Assembly: GCA_018350325.1 (NCBI GenBank)
Contig: JAEVLN010000021.1
Location: 62,001-126,000, forward strand
Length of the DNA: 64,000 nt
DNA from: Globodera rostochiensis
Lineage: Eukaryota; Nematoda; Chromadorea; Rhabditida; Heteroderidae
Direction: 5' to 3'
Every line of letters starts with the position of its first letter. Positions within the stretch are counted from its first letter, which is position 1. This document shows positions 1 to 11,756 of this stretch, piece after piece. The position numbers and the translations under genes were made by a program. A model generated the notes under the pieces. The model saw only the letters and a program-made list of their open reading frames with translations, was not told the origin of the DNA and did no database searches.

Positions 1-1260
1 ATTAATTCACTAAAGATGGACTTTGGGTCTTTGTAACAGATTTTTAAATTATGCTGTCAGCTCTTTTTTATTTAAAAAGAATTTATAATTTTTAATATAT
101 CATAATATAATTGTTTTTTTTATTCATTTTGAAAGAATTTTTAGCATAATTATTATTTAACAAACAAGATAAGTAATTATAAACTTTTTTTTTTAATATT
201 TGATTCACTCAAAGGTGTAACTTTAAGTAATCAAATGAATTAATTAAAATTAAACTATTGCTTAATCATCTATACTGCTTCAACGATTTAATCAAAATAT
301 TAATGCTGCCGAATATGTGTTGTAAAAATATTAATAAATATAAAATAAAAAGTAAAATTTGTTTTTGCAAAACTATTAATTCAAAATCTAAATTTTGTAT
401 ACAAATGATTTAATATCAGTATAAACATGTATTTTTCTAAACTTTCAAGTATTAATATAGTGAAATAAACTTTTGCAAACGACAATACATGGTAATTAAA
501 ATATTCAAGTTAAAGGTCAATAATTACAAACAAAAAAACTACGAATTTTTTTGAATGAAAAGCAGTAAAAAGGGTATAAAAAATATCAATTTTCTATTTA
601 TTAGACACATTGTCACCTATTACAGCACTTATTTTCTTAAAGTTGATATATTCTAGAATAATCTGCAAAATCATAGTAAAAATCCTCAGTTAAATGACAG
701 GTTTTACATAAAAGATCAAAAGTCTTCAACTAAAAAAAAATTCGTTGATAAAATACAATAACATATTTATTATAAAGATTTAACTAAAACTTTACTATGC
801 CAGGCGCTTCACCAAAAATACTTTATCCTCAGTTAAATGACAGGTTTTACATAACGCTTTTTTAAATTTAAAATAAAATACAAACGCCGTTATATACTTA
901 AAGGCTTAAATTTTCTTAAAAATTTAAAACTAGAATAAAAAATGGAGCAACTTTTACAGTGCCTGCCATTAATAAGGTCAATTTATTGCAAATGGATCTT
1001 ATTAAATTCACAAAATAAATATTATTAGAATTTAAAAATATTTAAGTGTTGGCTGAAAAAAGGTATAAAATAATCAATTTTTTTTATGAAAATCGTAAAA
1101 ATTATAATATTAAGTTAAACACTAATTAAACCCAAAAAATAAATACTAAAATAAACATATTTTTGCAGTTAAAATGACAAATTTTCGCCGGGACAGAATT
1201 TAATAGCTTATGGTCTAGTAATTAACGCAACCAATTTTAATCAATGAATGCAAAAATTTT
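1..1260. other. AT-rich non-coding stretch
   Basis: Very AT-rich sequence with long A and T runs and no frame I would defend as coding. One short phrase (CCTCAGTTAAATGACAGG) occurs twice, near 686 and 829, which hints at a small old local duplication. I see no terminal repeats or RNA genes. Confidence 0.6.
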
Positions 1261-1261
1261 G

Positions 1262-1760
1262 TTTTAAATTCGGAAAACCAGAGGCTAAAACTCAGGGCTC
1301 CTATATCGGGAGTCGTCCGTCCTACTGGGCGCGGAAAAAAATTTTTGAAAAAATATTTAAAAAAAGGAAACATTGTCGACCAAATGAACCTTTTCTAATG
1401 GCTGCCCAGTCGTGAGCGGCCGAATCGTACCCGGCGCCCAATCTGAGCGCCCAGTTGACCCCAATCGAAATTTATTGTGATTTTTGGCTAAATTGTTCAA
1501 CGAAAATCACTAAAAAATTGAATAATGTAGATTTGGTTACCCGATATTTACGGGCCAGACATTTAAGCACTTATTTATCGTTCTTCGGCCTCACATGCAC
1601 TCCCCCAATTAACCGATGCCTAATTATTAGTGTAGAACAATGGCATAGAAATAATGATCAACCAACAAAAATTTTTCGAATCAACTTATTTTTCTTGTTT
1701 AACTTCATAAAATTACAAACTTTTCATTTTTATATTTTCATCACTTTTCATGTTGACTAA
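1262..1760 (+). other. GC-richer patch with a 114-codon open frame, probably not coding
   Basis: A GC-rich patch at 1262-1450 runs into a plus-strand frame that is open from 1416 to a TAA at 1758-1760. The first initiator-like codon is TTG at 1455; there is no early ATG. A hand count of G by codon position is flat (about 15, 16 and 15), so this long frame lacks the codon-position signal of the 33.6-kb ORF. The patch may be the edge of an old repeat: it contains GGGCGC and GCGCCC facing each other, but no clean terminal repeat. Confidence 0.3.
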
Positions 1761-2774
1761 CAATTAACTTAATTTTAATTTATGCTGCCTTTGAACATTC
1801 GGTGCAATGTATTTGTCTCTAATCAATGTGGGTGCTCTATTTTAAATGCTCCACCTTCTTTTTACTTCAAAGTGATGGACAATCGGTTAATTTTTTTTGA
1901 TTCAAATGGCTCATTCTTAAGTTATTTAAAATTATAATTTCCAATTTTAGAAACTTCAAAGTGTAATTCTTTTTATTTATATTTTTGATATTTTTTTTCA
2001 TGTTCTTAGTTGGATGTATTGCTTTGTTATTTTGAAATTTATTTTCAATTAAACCGATTATTGAAAGTGATCAATATGTTAATGAAATCTATATTTAAGC
2101 TTCATCTGTTCTGCAACAGAATTTCAAACACCAGCGCAGGATTATCTTTTTTCTTTTAAATTACAATTTCTGTGTATTATTCGATTCGCCATTTTTTGAT
2201 TCGAAGAATTTTTCAACAGGAAATTATCATAGGACGCTTTTTTTTAAAAATTTCTATAAGTTTAATGCCGATTAAAGGGTGTCGAAATATGAAAGTTGGT
2301 CGGTTGTAAAATATTGTATTTATTTCTTCGTCAATAGCATTTATATTTATATCTTTAATTGCCTTGCTAGTGTCGGATAAGTGCGTATTATTAATAAAAG
2401 CTTTATGCCATGGGTTAAAGCTTTATTCAATTTCAACTAAACACAACCGCTTTTTTTTATTACTTTAATGAAAGTTTTGCTTCAACTGAACTCCAAATTT
2501 TTTTATATTTTATATTATTTTTAAATTTTGCCATTTTATTATTTTTAAATAAACTCCATATTCCTAGAATAACAGGTAAAGTGTTCACTTTTTTATTTTA
2601 GAACTAAAATTTTATTTGAATTGTAATTTATACTATTTTATTTCAAAAAGAAAATTATTTTATAGGTACTGTGAAGTTTTTAAATAAACTTTTTTTTTAA
2701 GATTTTAAACCGACCACATAAAAGTGTTTATAGTAAAAATATAATTTTGGATATTGTCTTTAATAAAACTCAAT
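1761..2774. other. AT-rich non-coding stretch, T-rich on plus
   Basis: Strongly T-rich on the plus strand. I see no supportable gene, RNA or element ends. Confidence 0.6.
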
Positions 2775-2876
2775 TTACGAATAATTGTTTATCTGTTTAA
2801 CAAAATCCGCTTTGGCCATTACTCGGCGACCATTTATGGCGATCTCTCCTTGCAGTCCATTGAAAATAGGAGCATC
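2775..2876 (-). CDS. Exon-like fragment downstream of the Ala/Arg-rich exon
   Basis: On minus a frame reads DAPIFNGLQGEIAING then RRVMAKADFV and ends at TAA (2775-2777). A diverged copy of its second half occurs at about 4171-4190 with a frame break, so it belongs to the tandem duplication of this region. It lies about 65 bp downstream of the Ala/Arg-rich ORF on the same strand and could be the next exon, but no convincing acceptor is present (the nearest AG follows CTGCA near 2855). Function unknown. Confidence 0.3.
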   Translation of the reverse strand, partial: DAPIFNGLQGEIAINGRRVMAKADFVKQINNYS

Positions 2877-2939
2877 ACAGATAAAGTTTAAATAAATAAT
2901 TAAATATTATTTAGATTATCTTAAAGAAATATTTTACAC

Positions 2940-3117
2940 ATGCGCGGCTGCCTCACGCGCAGTGTTCTGCTGAAGCCACTCGCTTGCCGGGAGTACGTTA
3001 GATGGTCCAGCGCCGGCGCGCCTGCTAGTCCCTGCCTGGTCCCGCTCAGCAGCAGTGGCGTTGCGACGCGCTTCCCGTTCTGCGACATAGACGGTCGCCC
3101 TTGCTTCTTTTTTATCT
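2940..3117 (-). CDS. Ala/Arg/Glu-rich exon-like ORF
   Basis: A GC-rich island (2940-3110) in AT-rich DNA. On minus one frame is open through the island and encodes a hydrophilic stretch rich in Ala, Arg and Glu, including EREARRNATAAERDQAGTSR. Counting G by codon position gives about 29, 14 and 18, a codon-like bias that favours this frame over the shorter plus-strand frame covering the same bases. A GTGAGG donor-like site lies inside its end (minus, near 2955) and TAA follows a few codons later, so the true 3' edge is unclear. There is no obvious start, so it is probably an internal exon or a remnant. The neighbouring duplicate at 4.23 kb lacks the island entirely. I do not recognise the family. 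Confidence 0.4.
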
Positions 3118-3670
3118 CTAAATATAATCAAATATATATTGTCACTTAATATTTTGTAACAAGTATAATTGAGATAATGATTGAAGGAATTAAAATATTT
3201 TTTTAAATTTTAATTTTAAACTGTTAATAAGTAATACATTTGCATTATAATATAACAAAATTTTTATATTCTTAAAAATATTTTTGTGGAAGAGTAATCA
3301 TTGAATTTTTAAACTGTACTTTATAAAGTCGTCTTTGAACTTTAAATTAATGATTAATTCAGGTTTTTAATTAATCAGTTTTATTTTTAATCCTTTGATA
3401 AATTATTTTTTTGCGGACGTGACCATCTTCTTGACGGAATTTGCGAACTAATGACTACGTAAATGAATTGAGAGCTTCGATATTCGTTTAAATCATTTTG
3501 AATAAAGGTATATCTGTCTAATTATTTTTTATATTTGGTGACTTTTGAAAATTTTAAATAATAAAAATACATTTTTTATTTTCGTTAAATATAAAATGTT
3601 AAAATTAATATTAGTTTTAATAATGCCAGTATTAAAAATGACTATTGTTTAAGATAACACATAATTAATA
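3113..3670 (+). repeat. Segmental tandem duplication, copy 1
   Basis: Begins TATCTCTAAATATAATC and ends AAGATAACACATAATTAATA. It matches 4228-4790 closely over most of its length with small indels, at an offset of about 1.12 kb. Shared landmarks are GTCACTTAATATTTTGTAAC, CATCTTCTTGACGGAATTTG and TAATGCCAGTATTAAAAATG. Confidence 0.85.
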
Positions 3671-4227
3671 TTTCAATCGCAAAATTTGCAAATACAATCT
3701 TTTGATTTAAATTCATTTTAAATATTTTGATCGCTAGGTTCCGAGGCTATTTGAAGACATCCCAACATATCTGCTTCTACTTTTGACAGTTTTTTTGTTT
3801 TGTTTTTATTAAAAAAAGAATTTCTTTTTGTCTTTAATTGAACTATATAATGGTATTCATTTTAAATATATTGGTGATTGATCATTTTCAAATATTTTTT
3901 TTGGATAAATAAAATCTAATCATTTTTAAATAATGTTATTGTTATTTTCTAAACGTTTAATATTTTTATATGCTAAATTTTAAAGATTTAATTAAGACAC
4001 ATTTTTAAAAAAAATATTTTTGTCTTTAAATTCATCTTAAAAAACAAATATAATTTGTTATTCAAATAAGAAAAGTTTCAATGCTCAATTATTTCATTCA
4101 AATATAATTTAAGTACATTTCATTATTATATTTATATATGTATAGTGAATTTGTTAATATACAAGATCCACTTTAGCCATTGCTCGGCGATCATTTTATG
4201 GCGGCATGGAACATCGATTAAGCTTTT

Positions 4228-4790
4228 TATCCTCTAAATATAATTAAATATATATTGTCACTTAATATTTTGTAACAAGTGTAATTGAGATAGAGATTGA
4301 AGGAATTAAAATATTTGTCACGATTAAATTGTTTAAGATTCATATTAATCTCAGTTCATCAATATTTTTTCTCCTAAATTTTTTGTTTGCACATTTTTTA
4401 AAGATATTTAATTTTATTTTTATAAATTCTGTAGTTTATAAAAGCCTTCTTTTAACTTTAAATTAATGATTAATTCAGGTTTTTAATTAATCAGTTTTAT
4501 TTTTAAATTTGATAAATTATTTTATTCTGTCGGGACCATCTTCTTGACGGAATTTGCGAGTCTTCAAATGCACTAATGACTAAGTAAATTAATTGAGAGC
4601 TTCGATTTTCGTTTAAATCATTTTGAATAAAAGTATTCTAATTATTTTTTTATATTTGGTTACTTTTGAAAAAATTATAAGTTATATAATTACATTTTAT
4701 TTTCGTTAAATATAAATGTTAAAATTAATATTAGTTTTAATAATGCCAGTATTAAAAATGACTATTGTTTAAGATAACACATAATTAATA
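4228..4790 (+). repeat. Segmental tandem duplication, copy 2
   Basis: The partner of 3113-3670. Homology also reaches upstream in pieces (TTAGCCATTGCTCGGCGATC at 4173 against TTGGCCATTACTCGGCGACC at 2812), but the GC-rich exon-like island between these pieces in copy 1 is absent here. The minisatellite array starts right after this copy. Confidence 0.85.
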
Positions 4791-4809
4791 CACAGATTAA
4801 TAATTCAAT

Positions 4810-5937
4810 AAAAAATTATGGGGTGCGTTGATGACCGAATTACTCTAACCGTCTAACTCTCTCTTTTTAGCACACTATTTCTTCAAAAAATAAAATGTTC
4901 AAAAAAGTAACTAAAAAATTATTCTCACCGTCTAACTCTCTCTTTTTAGCACACTATTTCTTCAAAAAATAAAATGTTCAAAAAAGTAGCTAAAAAATTA
5001 TTAGATGGGGTGCGTTGATGACCAAATTACTCTAACCGTCTGATTCTCTTTTTTAGCACACTATTTCTTCAAAAAATAAAATGTTCAAAAAAGTAGCTAA
5101 AAAATTATTAGATGGGGTGCGTTGATGACCAAATTACTCTAACCGTCTGACTCTCTCTTTTTAGCACACTATTTCTTCAAAAAAATAAAATGTTCAAAAA
5201 AGTAGCTAAAAAATTATTAGATGGGGTGCGTTGATGACCAAATTACTCTAACCGTCTGATTCTCTTTTTTTAGCACACTATTTCTTCAAAAAATAAAATG
5301 TTCAAAAAAGTAGCTAAAAAATTATTAGATGGGGTGCGTTGATGACCAAATTACTCTAACCGTCTGACTCTCTCTTTTTAGCACACTATTTCTTCAAAAA
5401 AATAAAATGTTCAAAAAAGTAACTAAAAAATTATTAGATGGGCTACGTTGATGACCAAATTAGTCTAACCGTCTGACTCTCTCTTTTTAGCACACTATTT
5501 CTTCAAAAAATAAAATGTTCAAAAAAGTAACTAAAAAATTATTCTCACCGTCTAACTCTCTCTTTTTAGCACACTATTTCTTCAAAAAATAAAATGTTCA
5601 AAAAGTAACTAAAAAAATAGATGGGGTGCGTTGATGACCGAATTACTCTAACCGTCTAACTCTCTCTTTTTAGCACAATATTTCTTCAAAAAGTAAAATG
5701 TTCAAAAAGTAACTAAAAAATTATTAGATGGGGTGCGTTGATGACCGAATTACTCTAACCGTCTAACTCTCTCTTTTTAGCACAATATTTCTTCAAAAAA
5801 TAAAATGTTCAAAAAAGTAACTAAAAATTATTAGATGGGGTGCGTTGATGACCGAATTACTCTAACCGTCTAACTCTCTCTTTTTAGCACAATATTTCTT
5901 CAAAAAATAAAATGTTCAAAAAGTAACTAAAAAATGC
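4810..5937 (+). repeat. Minisatellite of about 108-bp units, about 11 units
   Basis: Units read GGGGTGCGTTGATGACC, then ACTCTAACCGTCTAACTCTC, TTTTTAGCACACTATTTC, TTCAAAAAATAAAATG and AAGTAACTAAAAAATTATTA. The motif GTTGATGACC recurs about every 108 bp. Two units (about 4925-4998 and 5543-5610) lack the first third. Units with CCGTCTGATTCTC alternate with CCGTCTGACTCTC between 5030 and 5400, so there is a dimeric higher-order pattern. The same unit occurs inverted at 34.1 kb and 57.6 kb. Confidence 0.95.
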
Positions 5938-5939
5938 CT

Positions 5940-7280
5940 AATTATTCTAGATGTTTTTATAATATTACTTAACGTGTAACTATTTTTTCGTAATTTTTTA
6001 ATAAAATTTAAGAGTTTTACCATTCCATATTCTATTTTTATTTTATATTAATTCTTTTGTACTTTTGTGATCAACATTTTCCACAATCCTAGTGTCCGCT
6101 CCAGGCCATATAAATCCTTGCCAAAGTTTTTAGAAATTGTTTATTTTTCATTTTTATATGAGTCCGAGGTTTTTTTTTCTTTTTAGAATTTATTTTCTGC
6201 CTAGGAGAAAAATTTATATTACAAAATAGTATGGGAATAAATTTTGTAAAATTTATTTTTTAAATTAAGTCAGGATGTTCACTTAAAAAATTAACACAAA
6301 ATTCGTAGAAATTTATTTATATATATATATATATATCATTAATTGTTGAATAAATACATTATTTAAGTTTCATCCATTTATTAAATTTTTTAGAAAATTT
6401 GGTTCTTTGAAATTAAAATATGGAAATGAGGAATGATCGAATGCTAAATTTTTATTTTTTGAACAACCGTTATTTTTAGCGCAGCGTGTGAATTTCGATC
6501 AGCTCTTCTTGCCTTATAAGCTGAATCTCCTGGGACTACTGCTCGTCCTTATTAAATTAAAATTTTCTGTTAACACTTTATTTATCTCACTTTGTGTTAT
6601 ATTTATAAAGCGAAGTCGAGCTAATAATTTAATTAAAATTTTATGTATTTAGTAAAATTAAAAATCATTTAACTTTCAAATTAGCAGCGCGTTGCTTGGA
6701 CACATGCATTTATACCACCAGTTGCTAAATAAGTTAATTATTCAATTATAATATGTTTTTTAAACATAAAATTAAATCATTTAAACAAGAGAAAAGGTTA
6801 GATTTGGGCAACAACGTGGCGACGTTTTTGTGGTTTGGTTTAATTATTGCTGTTTTAACTTTTTTGAAATTTTATTTCACAGTTTCATTTCAGACTACTT
6901 ATTTTAACTCTTTTTAGATGACGACTTGAAGTAGAAGGAGCAAACTTGTACTATATATCTATTAATTTATATTTGAAGCTTTTAATTAACTGACATTATT
7001 ATTATATTTTAAATGTAAATAATTGTTTTAATGCAATTGTAGTTTTATATAATAAATCATAAAATATAAAATACTTCTATTTTAAAGGTATAGTACAATT
7101 TATTGTCGCGTTTTTTGAGTTCTCCGAGGCATAAATACTCAGAAATTTGACAATGAAATCTAAAACGTAAGTAATACTTGTAATCAATTTAGAATACAAA
7201 CGACTGATTAAAAACAAATGATCAAAGCGTGCTAATTGTCATCTGGTTGGCGGCGGATCTAATAAATTTCCAATAATTTA
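5940..7280. other. AT-rich stretch with a GC patch and an AT microsatellite
   Basis: Mostly T-rich. A GC-richer patch at 6478-6550 has short open frames on both strands (minus contains QEIQLIRQEELIEIHTLR), so strand and coding status are undecided. An AT dinucleotide run sits at about 6318-6336. Nothing else is supported. Confidence 0.5.
6318..6336. repeat. AT dinucleotide microsatellite
   Basis: An uninterrupted alternating TA/AT run of about nine units. Confidence 0.9.
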
Positions 7281-7496
7281 ATGGATTATCAAAAACTAAT
7301 TCAGAGAACGGTTAAGAAAAAATATAAACAGAAAGGTGTATCAAAAAAAGAGGATATTAATGAAACCAGCTTATATACAAATCAATATAATAATCGCCAG
7401 TCTCTTAAAGTTTCGTCAGATTTGATTCCGCCGCGGTCTCAATTGGCCTTGCGTCAAAAACTTAATATTAGGGTTTTGCTTTATTTGATTAAGTAA
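7281..7496 (+). CDS. Hypothetical small basic ORF (71 aa)
   Basis: An ATG-initiated frame with an in-frame TAA 18 bases upstream, ending at TAA. The peptide is hydrophilic and Lys/Gln/Asn-rich at its start (MDYQKLIQRTVKKKYKQKG) and has a short hydrophobic C-terminus (LLYLIK). It has no Cys or recognisable motif. Frames of this length are expected several times by chance in 64 kb of this composition, and G by codon position (11, 7 and 18) is not decisive. It could be a real small protein, one exon or noise. Confidence 0.25.
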   Translation: MDYQKLIQRTVKKKYKQKGVSKKEDINETSLYTNQYNNRQSLKVSSDLIPPRSQLALRQKLNIRVLLYLIK

Positions 7497-9727
7497 GAAT
7501 TTAACGCATTAAAAATACTTATAATCATGCATTATTGTCATTTAAATCGTGTTTTTATACTCACGAGATTTAAAAAGGCATAAAAATTTAAATCCAATTT
7601 TATTTTAATACAGTATTTGAATAGTGCTTTTTAGAAAATTAATTACTATTTAACAGATATTAGTGATTTCCTATTTTTTTAATGTATCTACATATTTTAT
7701 ACTCGAATTTTGCTCAAACACACGCAGCAATTATTTTTATACATTTTGTTTAATTTATTAGACAAAATTTAGTTTAATCTTTTACTGATTTTATTTATTA
7801 CTTCAATTAATTTTTTACTAAAGTTGGTTTGTTCAGTTATTAATTTTCTATTTTAAAAATTTAAATGGACTTCAACCAGCTATAAAGAAAGCGCGTTCGC
7901 TGAGCAGAAGCGTTCTGACCATATAGCATCACTAATTTTAAATTTAAGCTAAGTTATTTTATGCTTCGGGTTTTGTGAATTACTAATATATTATTAGTTG
8001 GCGTATGTGTGCAAAACCTCGTGTTCAGCTGCGACTGGTATCTTCTGGTTCCGGGGAGGGAGAGTGTTGGTTATTATTCATTCGTTTGTACAAAATTCAT
8101 TAATACATTTTTTAATTTCAAATAATTCTTCGTGTTTATTTTTGATATCGGTATTTTACAAATTTGGTTTAGCTTTGCCTTTAAATCTGGTGTGCTTTAT
8201 TTACAACAAATGAAATTTTTTAAAAAACCCAGCACGGTGCGATCGCTTTTTTTACTTATTTAACATAATTAATTAAAAAATTTAATTGGTCTATTTGAAA
8301 AAAATTGCATAATGTTGAGAGCTTTTTGGTTTTAATAACCTTATCATTGTTTTCTTTGCAAAATTGTTGATGAATTGCTTAAGAGAGTTACAGGAATGTT
8401 TGCGTGCCTGTGCAATTTTTTTCACGCTTTCAAATTAAATTTCTAACTGTTTTTAAATTGAAAAAATAGTTTATATTTAATTTTAAGATTACGATTGTTA
8501 TAGAATTTTTATCATATATAATGGTTTTTTAAAAATTGGTTTTTTATCATTATTTTTATGACACTTTTTCAATTTGTTGGCTAAAATGAATTTTATTAAT
8601 CTTTCAAACATAAGGGAAAAGAGCAATGATTAAATTGATAAGATTATTTTTTTTCCTTTTGAACATTTCTCCATTAACTTTTTTTCAATAAAAAAACATT
8701 CTCATTTCAATCTCGGATCGATAGTTCATACCGCTCGCCCCAACAACCACTGCAAGAGTAAAGCCCATGAACCACAGTACGAATGCATCTTTAAAAGCAA
8801 AGAATAAGTGAAAGCATTTATAACAAACATTGCGCAGCGATTCCAGTTCAAAAAAACATGGTTGAAATATCAACTCTTTCATATGCTTTTAACATTTTAT
8901 ATTTTTATATTGTCCAACTTTTTGAAGTTTTTTTTGGTAATGCAAATAAAATATAATTTTCTACTTAAAATCAAAAATTATAAATAAAAGGCGTTTCGAT
9001 TTTAAGGTAAATTTAAATAAATTTAATTCAAAATTAATTTAAATTGTTTAATTTTTACGCACTTATTTTTTTCATATATGTACATTATTAATGGGTTTTT
9101 AAATTATATTATTTAAATTAGTTATTACAGTTGTTGATAATATAATAATAATGTTGTTTCTATTATTTAGCTGCATTATTTAATTCATAAAATAATTATC
9201 GGATAATTAATAATAATTTTAAAACATGATAGGTTTTTATTACAAACAAAAAACCCAAAGGTTTTAACAATTTAAATATGAGTTCAAGAAATTTTTTTAT
9301 AAGCATAATTTGAATATCAAGATTTTGTTTATTTTTTAAAATATGCACGCCACCCGCAAAGTGACTTCTTTTTGATGCTGAACCGCTCTTTGTAAATTGT
9401 TCAATATAATTATAATAATGATTAACTTTCTTATTTCAAATAAATTTAATCATTCATTCTTTTTAATATTTTTTGATTTAATATTTGCATTATTTTAAAT
9501 TTTATTAAAATATACTTAAATTTACAGGTTTAATTCTATATTTATTTTTTATATTTGCAAACCATTTATTTTTTGGATGTTTCTGGTTATTCTCATTAAT
9601 GGCCATAACAATTAATGATTAGCTGTAAACGTTTTTAATATTCATATCAATCAAACATGCGCTTTATTATTCTTTTTATTGAAAATGTTATTATCTTGAC
9701 TGTTGCTTTTAATTTTGCCTATTTAAT
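7497..9727. other. T-rich stretch with two weak ORF islands
   Basis: No gene is supported. The GC island at about 7998-8065 opens on both strands. A minus-strand frame at 8685-8882 (65 aa, ATG at 8882) has a hydrophobic stretch containing FMGFTLAVVVGASGMNYRS that would fit a membrane segment, but nothing else backs it. Confidence 0.5.
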
Positions 9728-10006
9728 TTAAATTGAAGAAGTTCTCTCAGACCTTGGCGACGCAAGTGCTTCTCTGATGTCCACTACTTTGTAGATGCTT
9801 GAAACCGTTTGCATGAGTTTCAGGCAATTTTTTTTTCTGAATATTTGTTTGAATAACATTTTTGATTTTTTTTTATTCAATTCAGCAATTAGTTCTCCAG
9901 TAGCGAATTCTTTTTCGGGATAGTGAAGTTCAAAATCGATTCCTGCTACGAAATTGTTGATACTATTTTTTTTAATAAAGAGGAGATATGTACTTGATGC
10001 ATTTTT
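9728..10006 (-). CDS. 92-codon coding-like open frame next to a BED-finger remnant
   Basis: Open between TAA at 10007-10009 and TAA at 9728-9730 on minus, with no ATG until the middle. The peptide has a normal charged composition, with FVAGIDFELHYPEKEFATGE, LIAELNKKK and SSIYKVVDIREALASPRSE. G by codon position is about 22, 10 and 10, one of the strongest codon-like biases found by hand in this window. It lies 16 bases downstream of the BED-like frame on the same strand but in another frame, so the two may be exons or a frameshifted transposase. I cannot match the sequence to a family by eye. It has too few hydrophobic clusters for a membrane protein. Probably a decayed transposon-derived gene or an internal exon. 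Confidence 0.5.
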   Translation of the reverse strand, partial: KNASSTYLLFIKKNSINNFVAGIDFELHYPEKEFATGELIAELNKKKSKMLFKQIFRKKNCLKLMQTVSSIYKVVDIREALASPRSERTSSI

Positions 10007-10022
10007 TGCTTATCATTTCCTT

Positions 10023-10139
10023 TTAAATTCTGGGACACTGTTTGTGGAAAGACTCCAAATGCATCCTAAGTCCTTTAGTTGTTCCAGTTTTACGAGCCAT
10101 TTTCTTTGAACCACATGACGTCTCTGGCGAACGACCTGT
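10023..10139 (-). pseudogene. BED-type zinc finger fragment (hAT transposase-like)
   Basis: On minus this frame reads SCGSKKMARKTGTTKGLRMH followed by LESFHKQCPRI and TAA. The TG-T-T-K-x-L-x-x-H-x4-H spacing is what the C-terminal half of BED fingers looks like; these are common at the N-terminus of hAT transposases and their domesticated relatives. The first Cys pair is incomplete, with only one plausible Cys before the helix, so the finger looks broken. The hAT-type MITEs elsewhere in the window fit a genome with active or recent hAT elements. The family call rests on one half-motif. Confidence 0.4.
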
Positions 10140-11464
10140 TTTTTTTATTTCAAATTATAATTAATTTTGATTTATTTAATTATCCTAATAATAATTTCAT
10201 ATTTCTTATTATATTTTAAATACGTTCTGAGAGTTTAAACTTGTTTTTACTTAGACAGTTGTATAATTTTATGACTGTCAAATCCTGCGCGACCACGAAT
10301 TGTTCCTCCTGTACACCCTGATTTTTTCTGGTCAATGAGAAAGACTCGCTGGGATGCAAAACCCCACTCCTAATTAGTGATCAATAATTTTTCCCCAAAA
10401 GCGGTAGATTCTGTCTTTGACAGAATTTTTTTAATTATGAAAAACATTTAATGTGTAGAAGCGGATTCAGTGTTGAGATAAAGTGAAAATAAACAAAATA
10501 AATAATAGCATTGTTCTTTATTTTCAAATAAGTTTTAAAAAATCCAAACTTACAGATTAAGCTTTAATCCGTTCTTTTCATTTATTTCTGATAAGCGTAT
10601 ACTGGATTCGAATATAATTGGTTTTTAAATCTCTAATTATTAGTTTTTTAATTTTTTAAATGAATTAGATTTTATTGTAAAAGTTAATATTTCTGAAAAC
10701 CCCGATGATTCCGGACACGACGCTTCAACGCATTTATTAAACTTTTTTTAAAAATTTACTGGTAATAATATTATCTTAAATCAGGCATCTAAATGGTTAA
10801 TTTATGTTGGATATTATTTTTTTATAAATTTGGATAATATTTAAAAAATATATTATTTTAAATTTTAGTTTTATGCCCACTACAAAAGCTTGCGCATAGG
10901 TATCTATGACTTTTTATGTTTCATAATATTAAAATATTTAATGTTTTTACATCACATGCGAAGTTAATGCTAAATATTTTTTTGGATTCTTAAAAAAGGC
11001 TTTTATTTGCTGTCAGCAATCATTTTTTTATTTGGTTGATTTGTGAAAATCTCAAAAGTTAGTCTCTGAATTAAGAAATTAATTTTGTTTCCAAACAGCT
11101 GCTGCACGTAGTTCTTGTGCTTCCTTAACCGATCAAACACAAGCGGTAATTAGACAGAAAATCACGAAGCGACGACTGTCCGGGCCTGCAGCGCGCGGGC
11201 TAATAACACAAAATTGTCAAAAGCAAAATCACTTATTCAGATTACAACAAATATAATTTTACTAATGATGGCATTATTAATACTCTGTCGGAGTTTAATT
11301 TTTTTATAATATTAAGCAGTAGATATTTTATTGCTAAAAATATATTTAGATATAATTTGTGTATGCAAATTACTTTTTTATTTTAAATAAATGATTTTTT
11401 TGGAAAATTGTTTTCATATTTATGTTTTCTTTGGCATCTGTTTGTGCCAGTTCTTTTCCTCGAG
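10140..11464. other. T-rich stretch with two ambiguous GC islands
   Basis: Islands at 10262-10410 and 11092-11205 have short open frames on minus (the first contains SQRVFLIDQKKSGCTGGTIR, the second VFDRLRKHKNYVQQL) and also on plus. The second has a good plus-strand acceptor (TTTTGTTTCCAAACAG at 11082-11097). Strand is unresolved and I see no complete gene. Confidence 0.4.
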
Positions 11465-11620
11465 CATGGTTTGAGTAACATTAATTAAGCCATAATATAA
11501 CATTATTTAATTTTGCGATTGAAAATATTTTTATACTTAAAAAATTTACAGTGATAAATAAATAGGACCTAAAAATAAAAAGGTTGGGAAAACACAGCTG
11601 GATGTTGAAATCTCGGTGCA
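11465..11620 (+). repeat. Duplicated segment, copy A
   Basis: The sequence from CATTAATTAAGCCATAATAT through AAAACACAGCTGGATGTTGA is repeated in inverted orientation at about 43125-43290. The match covers non-coding flank and the start of an ORF, so it is a duplicated genomic segment or transposon piece rather than conserved coding sequence alone. Confidence 0.8.
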
Positions 11621-11664
11621 CGACACATCAAAGAACATTCTTGACTATGACTTCACTTACTAAA
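11591..11664 (+). pseudogene. Exon-like fragment of the duplicated gene
   Basis: The frame reads KKVGKTQLDVEISVHDTSKN then ILDYDFTY and stops at TAA. A GTAAAA follows the stop by two bases, so a real exon edge could lie there only if the stop is a lesion. The inverted copy at 43 kb jumps from the VEIS part straight into the sequence matching 11800, so about 190 bp was lost there or gained here. Confidence 0.35.
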
Positions 11665-11756
11665 GTAAAAAAATAAGATCCTAATGAGGATTTATAAAAG
11701 TTATTAAATTTGATTTAAATAAAATTACGACGAAACATATTAATTGAGCTTTGAGG

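Noticed and set aside
1416..1760. 114-aa protein-coding gene.
   Set aside because: Open and long, but G use is equal at all three codon positions and no start or splice signal supports it; kept only as an open frame.
2940..3149. Plus-strand 69-codon frame over the GC island.
   Set aside because: The minus frame over the same bases has the codon-position bias; this one is its shadow.
4810..5937. Hammerhead-ribozyme-like TGATGA followed by GAA in the minisatellite unit.
   Set aside because: The core is TTGATGACCGAA with no stem II between the two conserved boxes and no matching cleavage-site stem.
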